Of a stretch of DNA of 22,736 nt, positions 1 through 9,200 are shown piece by piece. The stretch spans positions 1 through 22,736 of the forward strand of contig NZ_CAMLGT010000027.1 of the NCBI RefSeq assembly GCF_946479605.1, given 5' to 3'. The position numbers and the translations under genes were made by a program. The notes under the pieces are model-generated. The model was not told the DNA's origin and did no database searches. It was given only the letters and a program-made list of their open reading frames with translations. Source of the stretch: an uncultured Lacibacter sp. (GTDB lineage Bacteria; Bacteroidota; Bacteroidia; Chitinophagales; Chitinophagaceae). How positions within the stretch are numbered: the first letter of the stretch is position 1; each line of letters opens with the position of its first letter.

Positions 1-1
1 A

Positions 2-667
2 TACGGCAGCGGCAGTCAAACTTCTAATGCGATGGCCGTGAGTTTTGATTTGGTGAATGAAAAAGATAAAGCAGCCGTGATAGAGAATATTGTAAAAGAC
101 ATTCAGCAACGGAACTATGCATTAACATGTGGCGATATTGGCTTCCATCATCTGTTAAAAGTGTTGTACGATGCAGGAAGAAGCGATGTGATCTATAAAA
201 TGAACAATCGAAATGATGTGCCGGGCTATGGTTACCAGATCGCCAAAGGTGCAACGGCATTAACTGAATCATGGCTGGCAGCACCGATTGTGAGCAATAA
301 TCATTTTATGCTGGGACATTTAATGGAATGGTTTTATGCAGGACTCGCAGGTATTCAGCAAGCAGAAAGTTCCATTGCCTATAAAAAAATAGTGATTAAG
401 CCCGAAGTGGTGGGCGATGTAACGAACGCAAAAGCAAGTTTTCAGTCGCCTTATGGATTAATTAAAAGCGAATGGGTAAAAACAACATCATCATTTAACT
501 TGCAGGTGGAAATACCTGCCAACAGCACCGCAGTCGTGTACGTTCCTGCAAAGCCGGAACAAACGGTTTTATTGAATGGAAAGAAAGCACGTGTTGTGAA
601 CGAAGATGGCAGAGCAGTTGTGAAGATCGGTTCAGGTAATTATCAATTAAGTGTAGCAAATAATTAA
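2..667 (+). CDS. GH78 alpha-L-rhamnosidase, C-terminal part (gene starts before the window)
   Basis: The frame is open from base 2, so this is the last 221 residues of a gene cut by the window edge, not a broken gene. The visible part matches the end of the (alpha/alpha)6 catalytic barrel of family GH78: a QTSNAMAVSFDLV-like stretch, FHHLLKVLYDAGRSD, and a TALTESW segment whose Glu (residue 89 of the fragment) fits the catalytic base region, followed by NNHFMLGHLMEWFY and LAGIQ. From about residue 125 a beta-rich tail with VEIPANSTAVVYVP fits the C-terminal sandwich typical of these enzymes. GH78 members cleave terminal alpha-L-rhamnose by inversion, in pectin loci mostly from rhamnogalacturonan side chains or backbone. 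The next gene starts 11 bases after the stop, so the two are probably cotranscribed. Family assignment is firm; the exact substrate is inference. Confidence 0.88.
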   Translation, partial: YGSGSQTSNAMAVSFDLVNEKDKAAVIENIVKDIQQRNYALTCGDIGFHHLLKVLYDAGRSDVIYKMNNRNDVPGYGYQIAKGATALTESWLAAPIVSNNHFMLGHLMEWFYAGLAGIQQAESSIAYKKIVIKPEVVGDVTNAKASFQSPYGLIKSEWVKTTSSFNLQVEIPANSTAVVYVPAKPEQTVLLNGKKARVVNEDGRAVVKIGSGNYQLSVANN

Positions 668-678
668 TAAAAGATGTT

Positions 679-1692
679 ATGAAAGCATTAGTGTGTCAGC
701 AACCGGGTTCTTTTGAATATATAGAAAGAGAGTCGCCCAAAATTCAACCCGGCCGTGCAATATTAAAAGTAAAACGCATCGGCATCTGCGGAACAGATCT
801 GCATGCATTTGAAGGAACACAACCTTACTTTGTTTATCCACGCATACTCGGTCATGAGTTGGGTTGCGAAATTGTACAGGTTGATGCAGATGCAGGTTTT
901 GAAGTGGGAGAGCATGTAACACTCATCCCATATTTTCATTGCGGCGAATGTATTGCATGCCGTAATGGTTTGCCTAACTGTTGCGCTGCTATCAATGTAT
1001 TTGGTGTGCATGTGGATGGTGGTATGATGGAATATATTTCTGTGCCAACTTCTGCTTTACTGCATGGCGGCGACATGAGTTTTGATGAACTCGCATTGGT
1101 GGAACCATTGGCCATTGGTGCACATGGCATCCGCAGGGCAGGCGTTCGTTCGGGTGAATTTGTGTTGGTGATTGGTGCAGGACCGATTGGTTTGGGCATT
1201 ATGGAATTTGGCCGCATTGCAGGCGGACAGGTAATTGCCATGGATGTAAACGATACACGTTTGAATTTCTGTAAGGATAAATTAAAAGTGCAGCATACCA
1301 TCAATCCTTTGAATGAAGACGTGCTGCAACGTTTAAAAGAAATTACGAATGGCGATATGCCAACGGTTGTAATTGATGCAACAGGAAATCAGAAAGCCAT
1401 CAACAGTGCATTTCTGTATATGGCACATGGTGCAAGGTATGTGCTGGTGGGTTTACAGAAAGGTGAATTGATCGTTGCTCATCCTGAATTTCACAAACGA
1501 GAAGCAACGCTCATGAGCAGTCGTAATGCAACGCAGGAAGATTTTGATCATGTAATGATGTGCATGCGCAACAAATTGGTTGATCCATCAACTTACATTA
1601 CGCATCGTGTAAAGTTTGATGAAGTGAAAGACAATTTCAAAAGCTGGCTTGACCCGAAGAACGGTGTGATCAAAGCAATGGTGGAAGTTTGA
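679..1692 (+). CDS. Zinc-dependent medium-chain sugar/alcohol dehydrogenase
   Basis: A 337-residue protein of normal length for the zinc-type MDR alcohol dehydrogenase family. It has no signal peptide and should be cytoplasmic. Catalytic zinc ligands fit C37 (GICGTD) and the GHE motif at H59-E60. The structural zinc lobe is complete: C88, C91, C94 and C102 with the classic C-x2-C-x2-C-x7-C spacing. The Rossmann glycine motif GAGPIGLG lies at 166-173, so NAD(P) is the expected cofactor. The family includes sorbitol, threonine and L-galactonate dehydrogenases. In this locus it most likely oxidises a sugar, polyol or sugar acid freed from pectin, but the sequence does not identify which. It lies 11 bases after the rhamnosidase gene and is followed by a repeat-bearing gap and an aldo/keto reductase, suggesting the two work on one pathway. 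Confidence 0.9.
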   Translation: MKALVCQQPGSFEYIERESPKIQPGRAILKVKRIGICGTDLHAFEGTQPYFVYPRILGHELGCEIVQVDADAGFEVGEHVTLIPYFHCGECIACRNGLPNCCAAINVFGVHVDGGMMEYISVPTSALLHGGDMSFDELALVEPLAIGAHGIRRAGVRSGEFVLVIGAGPIGLGIMEFGRIAGGQVIAMDVNDTRLNFCKDKLKVQHTINPLNEDVLQRLKEITNGDMPTVVIDATGNQKAINSAFLYMAHGARYVLVGLQKGELIVAHPEFHKREATLMSSRNATQEDFDHVMMCMRNKLVDPSTYITHRVKFDEVKDNFKSWLDPKNGVIKAMVEV

Positions 1693-1700
1693 TTGTTTAA

Positions 1701-1766
1701 GCCACGAAGACACAAAGACAGAAAGATTCACTAAGGAAACCTCGTCAGACGCCCTCGTTGGACGGG
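1701..1766 (+). repeat. Dispersed repeat, copy A, with a decayed palindrome
   Basis: The 90-base gap between the two oxidoreductase genes is mostly filled by a purine-rich stretch (gccacgaagacacaaagaca and onward) followed by a palindrome-like end at 1742-1765. The same arrangement recurs at 2777-2842 after the next gene. In this copy the stem is imperfect: the left arm cgtcagacg faces cgttggacg across a ccct loop, giving one mismatch and one G-T pair. No T-run follows, so it is not a standard terminator. It looks like a REP-like or mobile intergenic repeat; the strand is arbitrary. Confidence 0.7.
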
Positions 1767-1782
1767 AAAAAATAAAGACAAA

Positions 1783-2769
1783 ATGCAATACAGAACATTA
1801 GGCAAAACAGGATTTTCTATTTCAGCCATCAGTCTTGGTACCTGGCAGGTAGGCGGTAAATGGGGCAGTGAATTCGATGAAAAAAATGCAGATGCCATTT
1901 TAAATACTGCCGTTGATAACGGCGTTAACTTTATTGATACAGCCGATGTGTACAGCGATGGCGAAAGTGAAAAAGCCATTGGCCGTTTTCTCAAAACAAG
2001 AAAAGAAAAATTGTTTGTCGCTACAAAATGTGGTCGACAAATTCAGCCGCATGTAAATGAAGGCTACACGCCTGCTGTGTTGCGGAAATATGTGGAAGAC
2101 AGTTTGAAACGTTTGCAAATTGAAACACTCGATCTGATTCAGTTGCATTGTCCGCCTACGCCTGTATATTATCGTCCGGAAATCTTTGGTTTGTTTGAAG
2201 ACTTGAAGAAAGAAGGAAAGATTCAGCACTTAGGTGTGAGTGTGGAGAAAGTGGAAGAAGCATTAAAGGCCATTGAATTTGATAATGTAACAACGGTGCA
2301 GATTATTTTCAATATGTTCCGTCAGCGACCTGCCGAATTATTTTTTGAACAGGCGAAGAAGAAAAATATTGGTGTCATCGTTCGTGTGCCGTTAGCAAGC
2401 GGGTTGTTAACCGGCAATTATTCTGCACAAACAGTTTTTGAAAGTGGAGATCATCGTCAATTTAATCGTAACGGTGAAGCATTTGATAAAGGCGAAACAT
2501 TCTCCGGTATTGATTATGCAACAGGTTTGCAGGCCGTGGAAGAATTGAAACAAATTGTTCCAGCAGGTAAAACCTTATCAGCATTAGCACTGAAATGGAT
2601 ATTGGATTTTGATGCGGTAAGCACCGTTATTCCGGGAGCTTCAAAACCCGAACAGGTAACACGCAACCTTGAAGCATTGAATGAACAATCGCTGAGTAAA
2701 GAACAATTGCGGCAGGTGCAGGCTGTTTACGAAAAATATATGAAAGCATCGGTACATCATTTGTGGTGA
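1783..2769 (+). CDS. Aldo/keto reductase
   Basis: A 328-residue cytoplasmic protein of full family length. The N-terminal YRTLGKTGFSISAISLGTW is typical of the Tas/AKR group. The catalytic tetrad of the family is present: D52 (FIDTAD), Y57 (VY), K82 (ATKCG) and H122 (LIQLH). The C-terminal nicotinamide-cofactor segment IPGASKPEQV lies at 283-292 and is followed by the usual N-L-E-A. Aldo/keto reductases move hydride between NAD(P)H and sugars or carbonyl compounds; members close to this style act as L-fucose or D-threo-aldose dehydrogenases, which would suit deoxy-sugar handling next to a rhamnosidase. That substrate is inference. It sits 90 bases after the zinc dehydrogenase and 140 bases before the GH2 gene, both gaps holding copies of the same repeat. 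Confidence 0.9.
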   Translation: MQYRTLGKTGFSISAISLGTWQVGGKWGSEFDEKNADAILNTAVDNGVNFIDTADVYSDGESEKAIGRFLKTRKEKLFVATKCGRQIQPHVNEGYTPAVLRKYVEDSLKRLQIETLDLIQLHCPPTPVYYRPEIFGLFEDLKKEGKIQHLGVSVEKVEEALKAIEFDNVTTVQIIFNMFRQRPAELFFEQAKKKNIGVIVRVPLASGLLTGNYSAQTVFESGDHRQFNRNGEAFDKGETFSGIDYATGLQAVEELKQIVPAGKTLSALALKWILDFDAVSTVIPGASKPEQVTRNLEALNEQSLSKEQLRQVQAVYEKYMKASVHHLW

Positions 2770-2776
2770 GGATTGA

Positions 2777-2842
2777 ACCATGAAGGCACGAAGACTGGAA
2801 GATACACAAAGGGAGCTACCGTCAGACGCCCTCGTCTGACGG
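2777..2842 (+). repeat. Dispersed repeat, copy B, with a perfect 10-bp REP-like hairpin
   Basis: This is the better-preserved copy of the element at 1701-1766. The left part (accatgaaggcacgaagact and onward) aligns base for base with copy A with scattered changes. It ends in a perfect inverted repeat: arm ccgtcagacg at 2819-2828, loop ccct at 2829-2832, arm cgtctgacgg at 2833-2842. A further partial unit, gaggcacgaaaatcacgga, follows near 2860-2878. The hairpin is not followed by a T-run. The palindrome could fold in the transcript between the aldo/keto reductase and GH2 genes and affect message stability or readthrough. No transposase is visible in the window. Confidence 0.75.
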
Positions 2843-2909
2843 ATAAAGAATTTGCCAAGGAGGCACGAAAATCACGGAATAACTTTTTGTCTTCCAGGTA
2901 AAAAATAAA

Positions 2910-5333
2910 ATGAAGTTGAAAAAAAATACATTACTCTTTATCGCTATTCTGCTTTTGAATATTGCTTCATCAGCACAGGTTCGTTCCATTGTAAATTTCA
3001 ACAACGGCTGGAAATTCTTGTTGGGCAACGATAGTCTTGCAAGTAATGCCAACTATAACGATACTAAATGGAGAAGTTTAAATTTGCCGCATGACTGGAG
3101 CATTGAAAGCAATTTCTCATCTTCATTCCCTGCAACTAACCAGGGTGGAGCATTGCCGGGCGGTATTGGCTGGTATCGGAAAACATTTACAGTTCCTGTT
3201 TCTTCAGCAAATAAAAACACAAGAATTGAATTTGATGGAGTTTACAAAAACAGCGAAATATGGATCAACGGGCATTATCTTGGTAAACGTCCTTATGGCT
3301 ACATTAATTTTTCTTACGATCTCACTCCATATTTGAATTATGGCAAACCAAATGTGCTGGTAGTAAAAGTTGATAACAGTCTGCAACCCGATTCAAGATG
3401 GTACAGCGGCAGCGGTATTTACCGTGATGTAAAATTGATTACAACAAATACTGTTGCCATTGCTGAAGCAGGCGTGTTCATCACTACACCTGTTATCAGC
3501 AAAAACAAGGCAACTGTTTCGATTCAATACAATGTAGCAAACACAGGTAGTAAAAACGAAATCGTGAATCTGTACACAGATGTGTATGATGCAGCAGGGA
3601 AGAAGATCGCTACATCAAAAAATATCGTGAAGCGCACAATACCTGTTGGCGGTTATTCGTATGCCAGTCAATTACAGATCAATTCCCCCATTCTTTGGTC
3701 AACTGCAAAACCATATTTGTATAAGGCAGTTACAAGAATTGAACGTAATGGAAATGTGGTGGATGAAGTAAAAACAAACTTCGGTATCCGTTCATTTCAT
3801 TTCGATGCAGCCAATGGTTTTTTCCTCAACAATCAGCCCTTAAAAATCCAAGGTGTTTGTATGCACCACGATCTTGGAGCATTGGGTGCAGCGTATAATC
3901 ATGCAGCAGCAAAACGCCAGCTGAAAATATTGAAAGAGATGGGGGTAAATGCCATCCGCTTCTCACATAATCCACCAGCTGCAGCGATTCTTGATCTTTG
4001 CGATGAAATGGGTTTTTTGGTGCAGGTGGAAGCATTCGACATGTGGAAGAAAAGAAAAAACAAATTCGATTACAATCTCTATTTCGATGAATGGCATGCA
4101 CGTGATATCCAAGCCATGGTGCTGCGAGACCGTAATCATTCTTCGGTTTTTATGTGGAGTATTGGTAACGAAATACGGGAGCAATTCGACAGCACCGGTA
4201 CAACCATCGCCAAACGTTTGGTTGACTTAGTGAAAGCTATTGATACAACAAGACCTGTCACCTGTGCATTAACGGAAAATTTTCCGGAGAAAAACTTTAT
4301 CTGGAAATCAGGCGCATTGGATGTGCTTGGCTTTAACTATAAGTTGTACGATTATGCAGATTTGCCCAAACGTTTTCCCGGTCAGTCGTTTGTTGCATTA
4401 GAAACAGCATCGGCATTAGCAACACGAGGTTCATATGATATGCCCAGCGACAGTAACCGTCTCTGGCCTGCCGATGGTAAAACACCGTATGTAAAAGGCA
4501 ATTCTGATATGAGCGTGTCGGCTTATGATCATGTATCTGCGTACTGGGGTTCTACGCATGAAGCGGCATTGCTGGCGGTGAACAAATATAAATTCATGTC
4601 GGGCATGTTTGTGTGGAGCGGATTTGATTTTATTGGCGAACCTGTGCCGTATGCGTGGCCTGCACGTAGTTCGTATTATGGTATTGTTGATCTTGCCGGG
4701 TTTCCGAAAGATGTGTTTTATCTCTATCAAAGTGAGTGGACAACAAAACCGGTGCTGCATTTATTTCCACACTGGAACTGGAACAAAGGCGATACGGTTG
4801 ATGTATGGGCTTATTACAACAATGCCGATGAGGTGGAATTATTTTTAAACGGAAAATCATTAGGCAGCAAATCGAAAACAACCGATGTCTTACATGTTAT
4901 GTGGCGTGTGCCTTACCAGCCGGGCGTGCTCAAAGCAATATCAAAGAAGAACGGAAAAATTATTCTTACAAAAGAAATAAGAACTGCAGGTGCACCGGCA
5001 AAAATTCTGCTAACATCCGACAGATCAAAAATCAAAACCAATGGAACAGATATCTCTTTTGTTACCGCTAAGCTGGTAGATAAAGATGGAAATACTGTAT
5101 CTGACAACGACCGGCAGCTTGTATTTGCCGTTTCAGGAGCTGGCTTTTTAGCAGGTACAGATAATGGTTTTCCGGCCGACAGTGTTTCATTAAAAAGTCC
5201 GCAAAGAAAGACCTGGAAAGGGATGGCTCTGGGTTTAGTACAATCGTCGGGAAAAAAGGGAAATATCACAGTTGTTGTAAAATCGGCAGGATTAAACGAT
5301 GCGGTGCTGATGCTTGAAACAGAGCAGGAATAG
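2910..5333 (+). CDS. Exported GH2 glycosidase (beta-galactosidase-like)
   Basis: An 807-residue enzyme with a signal peptide ending around ASSAQ at residue 22. The order of parts fits GH2: an N-terminal jelly-roll sugar-binding domain (about 25-185, with NGWKF, LPHDWSIE, GIGWYRKTF and WINGHYLGKRPYGY), an immunoglobulin-like domain (about 190-295), a (beta/alpha)8 catalytic barrel (about 300-600), and C-terminal beta domains, one with VELFLNGKSLG. In the barrel, GVCMHHDLG and RFSHNPP are hallmark segments. The acid/base Glu is E421 in SIGNEI, and the nucleophile is probably E498 in ALETASA. GH2 retaining enzymes remove beta-galactose, beta-glucuronate, beta-mannose or arabinose-type sugars; the A-L-E-T-A-S style is common in beta-galactosidases, so galactan or arabinogalactan side chains are plausible. 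The 140-base gap upstream contains repeat copy B; no clear promoter was found. Confidence 0.92.
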   Translation: MKLKKNTLLFIAILLLNIASSAQVRSIVNFNNGWKFLLGNDSLASNANYNDTKWRSLNLPHDWSIESNFSSSFPATNQGGALPGGIGWYRKTFTVPVSSANKNTRIEFDGVYKNSEIWINGHYLGKRPYGYINFSYDLTPYLNYGKPNVLVVKVDNSLQPDSRWYSGSGIYRDVKLITTNTVAIAEAGVFITTPVISKNKATVSIQYNVANTGSKNEIVNLYTDVYDAAGKKIATSKNIVKRTIPVGGYSYASQLQINSPILWSTAKPYLYKAVTRIERNGNVVDEVKTNFGIRSFHFDAANGFFLNNQPLKIQGVCMHHDLGALGAAYNHAAAKRQLKILKEMGVNAIRFSHNPPAAAILDLCDEMGFLVQVEAFDMWKKRKNKFDYNLYFDEWHARDIQAMVLRDRNHSSVFMWSIGNEIREQFDSTGTTIAKRLVDLVKAIDTTRPVTCALTENFPEKNFIWKSGALDVLGFNYKLYDYADLPKRFPGQSFVALETASALATRGSYDMPSDSNRLWPADGKTPYVKGNSDMSVSAYDHVSAYWGSTHEAALLAVNKYKFMSGMFVWSGFDFIGEPVPYAWPARSSYYGIVDLAGFPKDVFYLYQSEWTTKPVLHLFPHWNWNKGDTVDVWAYYNNADEVELFLNGKSLGSKSKTTDVLHVMWRVPYQPGVLKAISKKNGKIILTKEIRTAGAPAKILLTSDRSKIKTNGTDISFVTAKLVDKDGNTVSDNDRQLVFAVSGAGFLAGTDNGFPADSVSLKSPQRKTWKGMALGLVQSSGKKGNITVVVKSAGLNDAVLMLETEQE

Positions 5334-5348
5334 CCTGTACGAGTGCTT

Positions 5349-5362
5349 CGGGAACGTTTCCG
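5349..5362. promoter_or_regulatory. Imperfect palindrome, possible operator
   Basis: The 175 bases between the GH2 stop and the DUF3826-type start hold a near-perfect 14-base palindrome, cgggaacgtttccg, with an AACGTT core and a single off-symmetry pair. LacI-family operators often have a central CG flanked by A and T tracts, so this could be an operator for the uptake operon. The same core occurs by chance inside several coding regions here, and no regulator gene is in view, so confidence is low. Farther downstream, 5436-5443 (taccttta) resembles the Bacteroidota -7 element TAnnTTTG at seven of eight positions, but no good upstream TTG is spaced for it. A tttattcattc-type microsatellite lies at 5467-5486. 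Confidence 0.25.
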
Positions 5363-5508
5363 TAACTTTTTGCTCAATAGTAAAATCTTCCATCTTTATA
5401 GCAAAACCTTACATTTTTACGGCTTACGGTCAATGTACCTTTAGTTCATAGAATGTGATAAGTGGTTTCATTCATTTATTCATTCAAAAACGATTAAATG
5501 CTGTAGAA

Positions 5509-6258
5509 ATGAATAGAAACTTGCTTGCATATACTTATTCTGCCTCGCAAAAATTTTGCAAGTATCTTACTTCATCCCTTCATGTTTTTGTTAGTAGCAG
5601 GGTATTAAGCCTGTTCATTGCGTTTGCGGTCACTACCTCAGTAATGGCACAACAAGCTCCGGCAGATGCGGAAGCTGCTTACATAAAAACCATTACCGAA
5701 CGCTCGGCAAAAATTGTAAATACACTTTCAATAACAGATTCAGCAAAATACAAAGAAGTGCTTGGCCTTCTTGTTAAACAATACAAAGGTATCAATACAA
5801 TACACGAAGAAACTAAACTCGCTTTAGCAGCAATCAAACAGCAATCAATCACCGCTCAGGAATCTGCTCTTCAGGTACAAAAGCAGGAAGAGAAAAAAAC
5901 TGCGCAGCTTCAGCAACTGCACAGTGCTTTTCTTGCCGGGTTACAAAAGAATCTCACTGAAGGGCAGATTGAGCTGGTGAAAGATGGCATGACGTACAGT
6001 GTATTAAAAGTTACTTACACTGCCTACAAAGACATGATCCCGACCCTTACCGAAGAACAAAAAAAGAAAATTTACGATTGGCTCGTTGAAGCAAGAGAAC
6101 TGGCAATGGATGGCGAATCATCCGATAAAAAGCACGCCATTTTCGGAAAGTACAAAGGCCGCATCAATAATTATCTCTCAGCCGTCGGTTACGATCTTAC
6201 CAAAGAAAGAGAAGAATGGAATAAACGATTGAAGGCAAAAAACGAATCTTCTAAATAA
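5509..6258 (+). CDS. Exported DUF3826-type protein, function unknown
   Basis: A 249-residue protein from the ATG at 5509. An upstream in-frame GTG at 5455 would add 18 residues coded partly by a simple repeat and is less likely. A hydrophobic stretch VLSLFIAFAVTTSVMAQ ends in a signal-peptidase-type site near residue 46, giving an unusually long polar lead. The mature part is mostly helical, with a Gln/Lys-rich coil (ALQVQKQEEKKTAQLQQLH) and a conserved-looking LTEGQIELVKDGMTY then LTEEQKKKIYDWLVEARELAMDGES. From memory this matches family DUF3826, found beside pectin-degrading genes in Bacteroidota and without a proven activity; I could not check this by search. It lies 31 bases before the SusC-like gene and probably opens that operon, so a periplasmic or surface accessory role in pectin uptake is inferred. 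Confidence 0.75.
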   Translation: MNRNLLAYTYSASQKFCKYLTSSLHVFVSSRVLSLFIAFAVTTSVMAQQAPADAEAAYIKTITERSAKIVNTLSITDSAKYKEVLGLLVKQYKGINTIHEETKLALAAIKQQSITAQESALQVQKQEEKKTAQLQQLHSAFLAGLQKNLTEGQIELVKDGMTYSVLKVTYTAYKDMIPTLTEEQKKKIYDWLVEARELAMDGESSDKKHAIFGKYKGRINNYLSAVGYDLTKEREEWNKRLKAKNESSK

Positions 6259-6289
6259 ACAACTACTGATCTTTTCACCCAAAAGCAAA

Positions 6290-9200
6290 ATGCCATATAA
6301 CATGAAGTATTTGCGACAACCAAAACTGCTGTTACTGACCTTGTTCTCAATTTTTACAGTAACATTATTTGCACAGGAAGTTACTGTTTCAGGAACAGTA
6401 ACAAATAAAGAAACAGGCGAGCCCCTTGAAGGAGTGAGCGTTAAAGTAAAAAATACCACTACAGGAACCACAACTGGTAAGGATGGTAGTTTTACAATTA
6501 AAGCCCCATCTTCTGAATCAATTCTGTCTTTTTCTTATATCGGCTTTTCCGTATATGAGTTAAAAGCAGGTACTGGCGGGCTTGTGTTAACCATTCCAAT
6601 GTCTAAAACTGAAAGTAATCTGGATGAAGTTGTTGTTATTGGTTATTCCACTCAAAAAAGGAACCGGGTAACCAGTGCTATTTCGGTTGTAAAGGCCAGC
6701 GATATCCAGGATATTCCATCGCCTAATATTGCGGGCGCTTTGCGTGGCCGGGTTGCGGGTTTGAGTGTGAGCCAGGCTTCCGGCAAACCAGGTGCAGGGA
6801 TTACTTTAAATGTCCGGAATTCAGCAACATCGGAAACTGCTCAGCTTTTAGGTGTAACAGATGAGCCTTTGTACGTAATCGATAATATAACTGTAACCAA
6901 AGAGGCGTTTGATAACTTAGATCCATCAATGGTTGAAGATATTACCATCTTAAAAGATGCTTCTGCGGCAATATATGGTGCAGCAGGTGCAAAAGGCGTG
7001 GTATTAATAACTACAAAGCGTGGAAAGGTTGGCAAACCACGATTGACTTATAACGGGTATTTGGGTATTTCGGATGCTACACGACGACCAGAAATGATGT
7101 CGGCATACGAACATGCAACTTTGCTGAATGATGCATATAGAATAAGCAATGCGCCGGTAAGTAATTTTTTTACGACTGATCAGTTGAATTATCTCAAAAA
7201 CTTAAACTATAAACCATGGTTTGATGAGATTTGGCAGTCTGCATACATGCAACGACACAATTTGAATTTTTCTGGCGGTAGTGATAAGATTACTTTTTTT
7301 GCCGGTGGTGCCTTTCAAAATGAGAACGGTAATTACGCAGGTATAAAAAATGACAAGTATAGTTTTCGGACCGGTGTTGTTGCAAACATAGCAAAAGGGT
7401 TTAAGGCTGATATTAACTTCAACGTTGATTACAGGCACAGATACAGCAAAAATCCAACTTCTGAAAATGATCAGCAATTCATTGAAGCAATGGTGCAGGT
7501 GCCAAGATGGGTGCCTTCGCAAATAGATGGAAAGTATGTTAACATTGGCGGATCAAATCCCAATCCTCTGGCGGCAATACAGTCTGGTTATTATAACAGC
7601 AATAAGAGCGGAGGTTACAGGATTAACTCAGCGTTAAGCTATGATTTTTCAGGTATCCTTAAAGGACTTGTTGCACGTGTTCAGGTTTCTCAGGCTACCA
7701 ACAATGGATCTTCCACAACTTACAGGCCGCCATATAGTCTTTATGATTTCAAAAGGTTTGGTCCCGGTAATGCGTTGTATTATGATACGCTTGTTTCAAC
7801 AACAGTCATTAACGCAGGCAACAATTCTACTTACGAGCCCAGTATGAGCAAATCAAATAGCTACCAAGGGTTCTTTACTCTACAGTATAATAAATCAATA
7901 GGAGAACATACTGTATCGGTTTTAGCAGGAGGCGAACAATCAGAATCTAACAGTGAATCAGTTGGCGTTAGATGGCTTACACAAGTGTTACCGGGACTTG
8001 ATGATTACTGGGCATTTGATCAATCTGCAGTTACTCCTTCAAGATCAGTTGGAAACGGAGTGAAGCGTTCTTTTTTCGGACGTTTAAATTATAACTACGA
8101 TGGTAAGTATACGATTGATGCCGTAACCAGATATGACGCATCTTCAAATTTTGCTACAGGTAAAATTTGGGGAGTGTTCCCAAGTGTTGGTGTTGGTTGG
8201 GTTGTAAGCCGTGAGAATTTCTTTAAAAGAAATATTGAGTTCATCAATTATCTGAAATTAAGATTCAGTTATGGTATTGTTGGCGACGACAGGGTAGCAG
8301 AAAGATTATGGCAGGAAAGGTACAGGGTTGATGTATCAGGATACTTATACAATAACACGTTGCAAGGTGGATTAAATCCTGAAAGAATACCTAACCCTAA
8401 TATAACCTGGGAGAAAAAAAGAGCTATTAACGGAGGTATCGAATTATCAATGTTAAGGGATAAGCTTACACTTGGTGTTGATTTCTTCCAGAATTTCAGT
8501 TACGATGCTTTTGATAGAGGAGCTGATCAGGCTTTCCCGATGTATGCGGGTTTTTCAGCGCCTGTTTTGAACTATATGGAGCGTTACAACTGGGGTTCAG
8601 AGTTTACCATTGGTTATCGTGAAAACCTCACAAAAGATATTCGTTTAAATGCAAGTATGAATTTTGGGTTTGGTAATTCCGTTGTAAGCCGGATACTTTA
8701 CAATCCTTTCCAGTTGTTTGAAACCTCTCCTCCTGATTGGCAGGTTCAGTTTGGTGTTGACCCCCGTAAATACAATACCGGAAACTGGGGTTTGAAATCT
8801 TTGGGAATGTTCAGAACACAGGATCAGCTTGATGCATTTTTAGGAAAAAATCCCGGCTATTTAATTAACAACAAAGTTCCGCAGGTTGGCTGGCTTTATT
8901 TTGAAGATACAAATGGTGATGGCGTAATTACTGACAGAGACATGGTACCTATGTTCAATAGAACAGATGCACGTTTTGCAACCAGCTTACAGTTAGCAGT
9001 GTCTTATAAATCATTAACATTAAAAGCAAACCTTGTTGGAAGATTTGGAGGAAAAGTTTTTTATGATTCCAAGGCAAGAGAAGTAGCTTCTCTTACATCA
9101 AACGCCCCTACATTTTGGAGCGACAGATGGACACCGGAGAATCCGAATGGTAAGTTCCCCCGATTTGATGATGAATCAATTGCCAGAGGTTGGGAATCTG

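Noticed and set aside
2..667. Rhamnosidase fragment considered as a pseudogene
   Set aside because: The frame is open to the first base of the window and the domain is intact to its natural end, so the truncation is only the window edge.
2819..2842. Palindrome considered as an intrinsic terminator after the aldo/keto reductase
   Set aside because: The stem is followed by gataaagaat-type sequence with no T-run, and a decayed relative sits in the previous gap, which fits a dispersed repeat better.
4210..4221. Perfect palindrome ccaaacgtttgg inside the GH2 gene
   Set aside because: It falls in ordinary codons (Ala-Lys-Arg-Leu-Val), and similar aaacgttt strings recur in other coding regions here as Lys-Arg-Leu or Arg-Leu codons, so an operator role is not supported.
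4913..5377. A 154-codon minus-strand open frame over the end of the GH2 gene
   Set aside because: It lies opposite a normal GH2 C-terminal domain, is Ser/Phe/Pro-rich without recognisable motifs, and has no partner genes on that strand.
5467..5486. ttcattcatttattcattca, considered as a CRISPR-like or regulatory tandem repeat
   Set aside because: Units are 4-5 bases without spacers and only a few copies long; this is a simple microsatellite.
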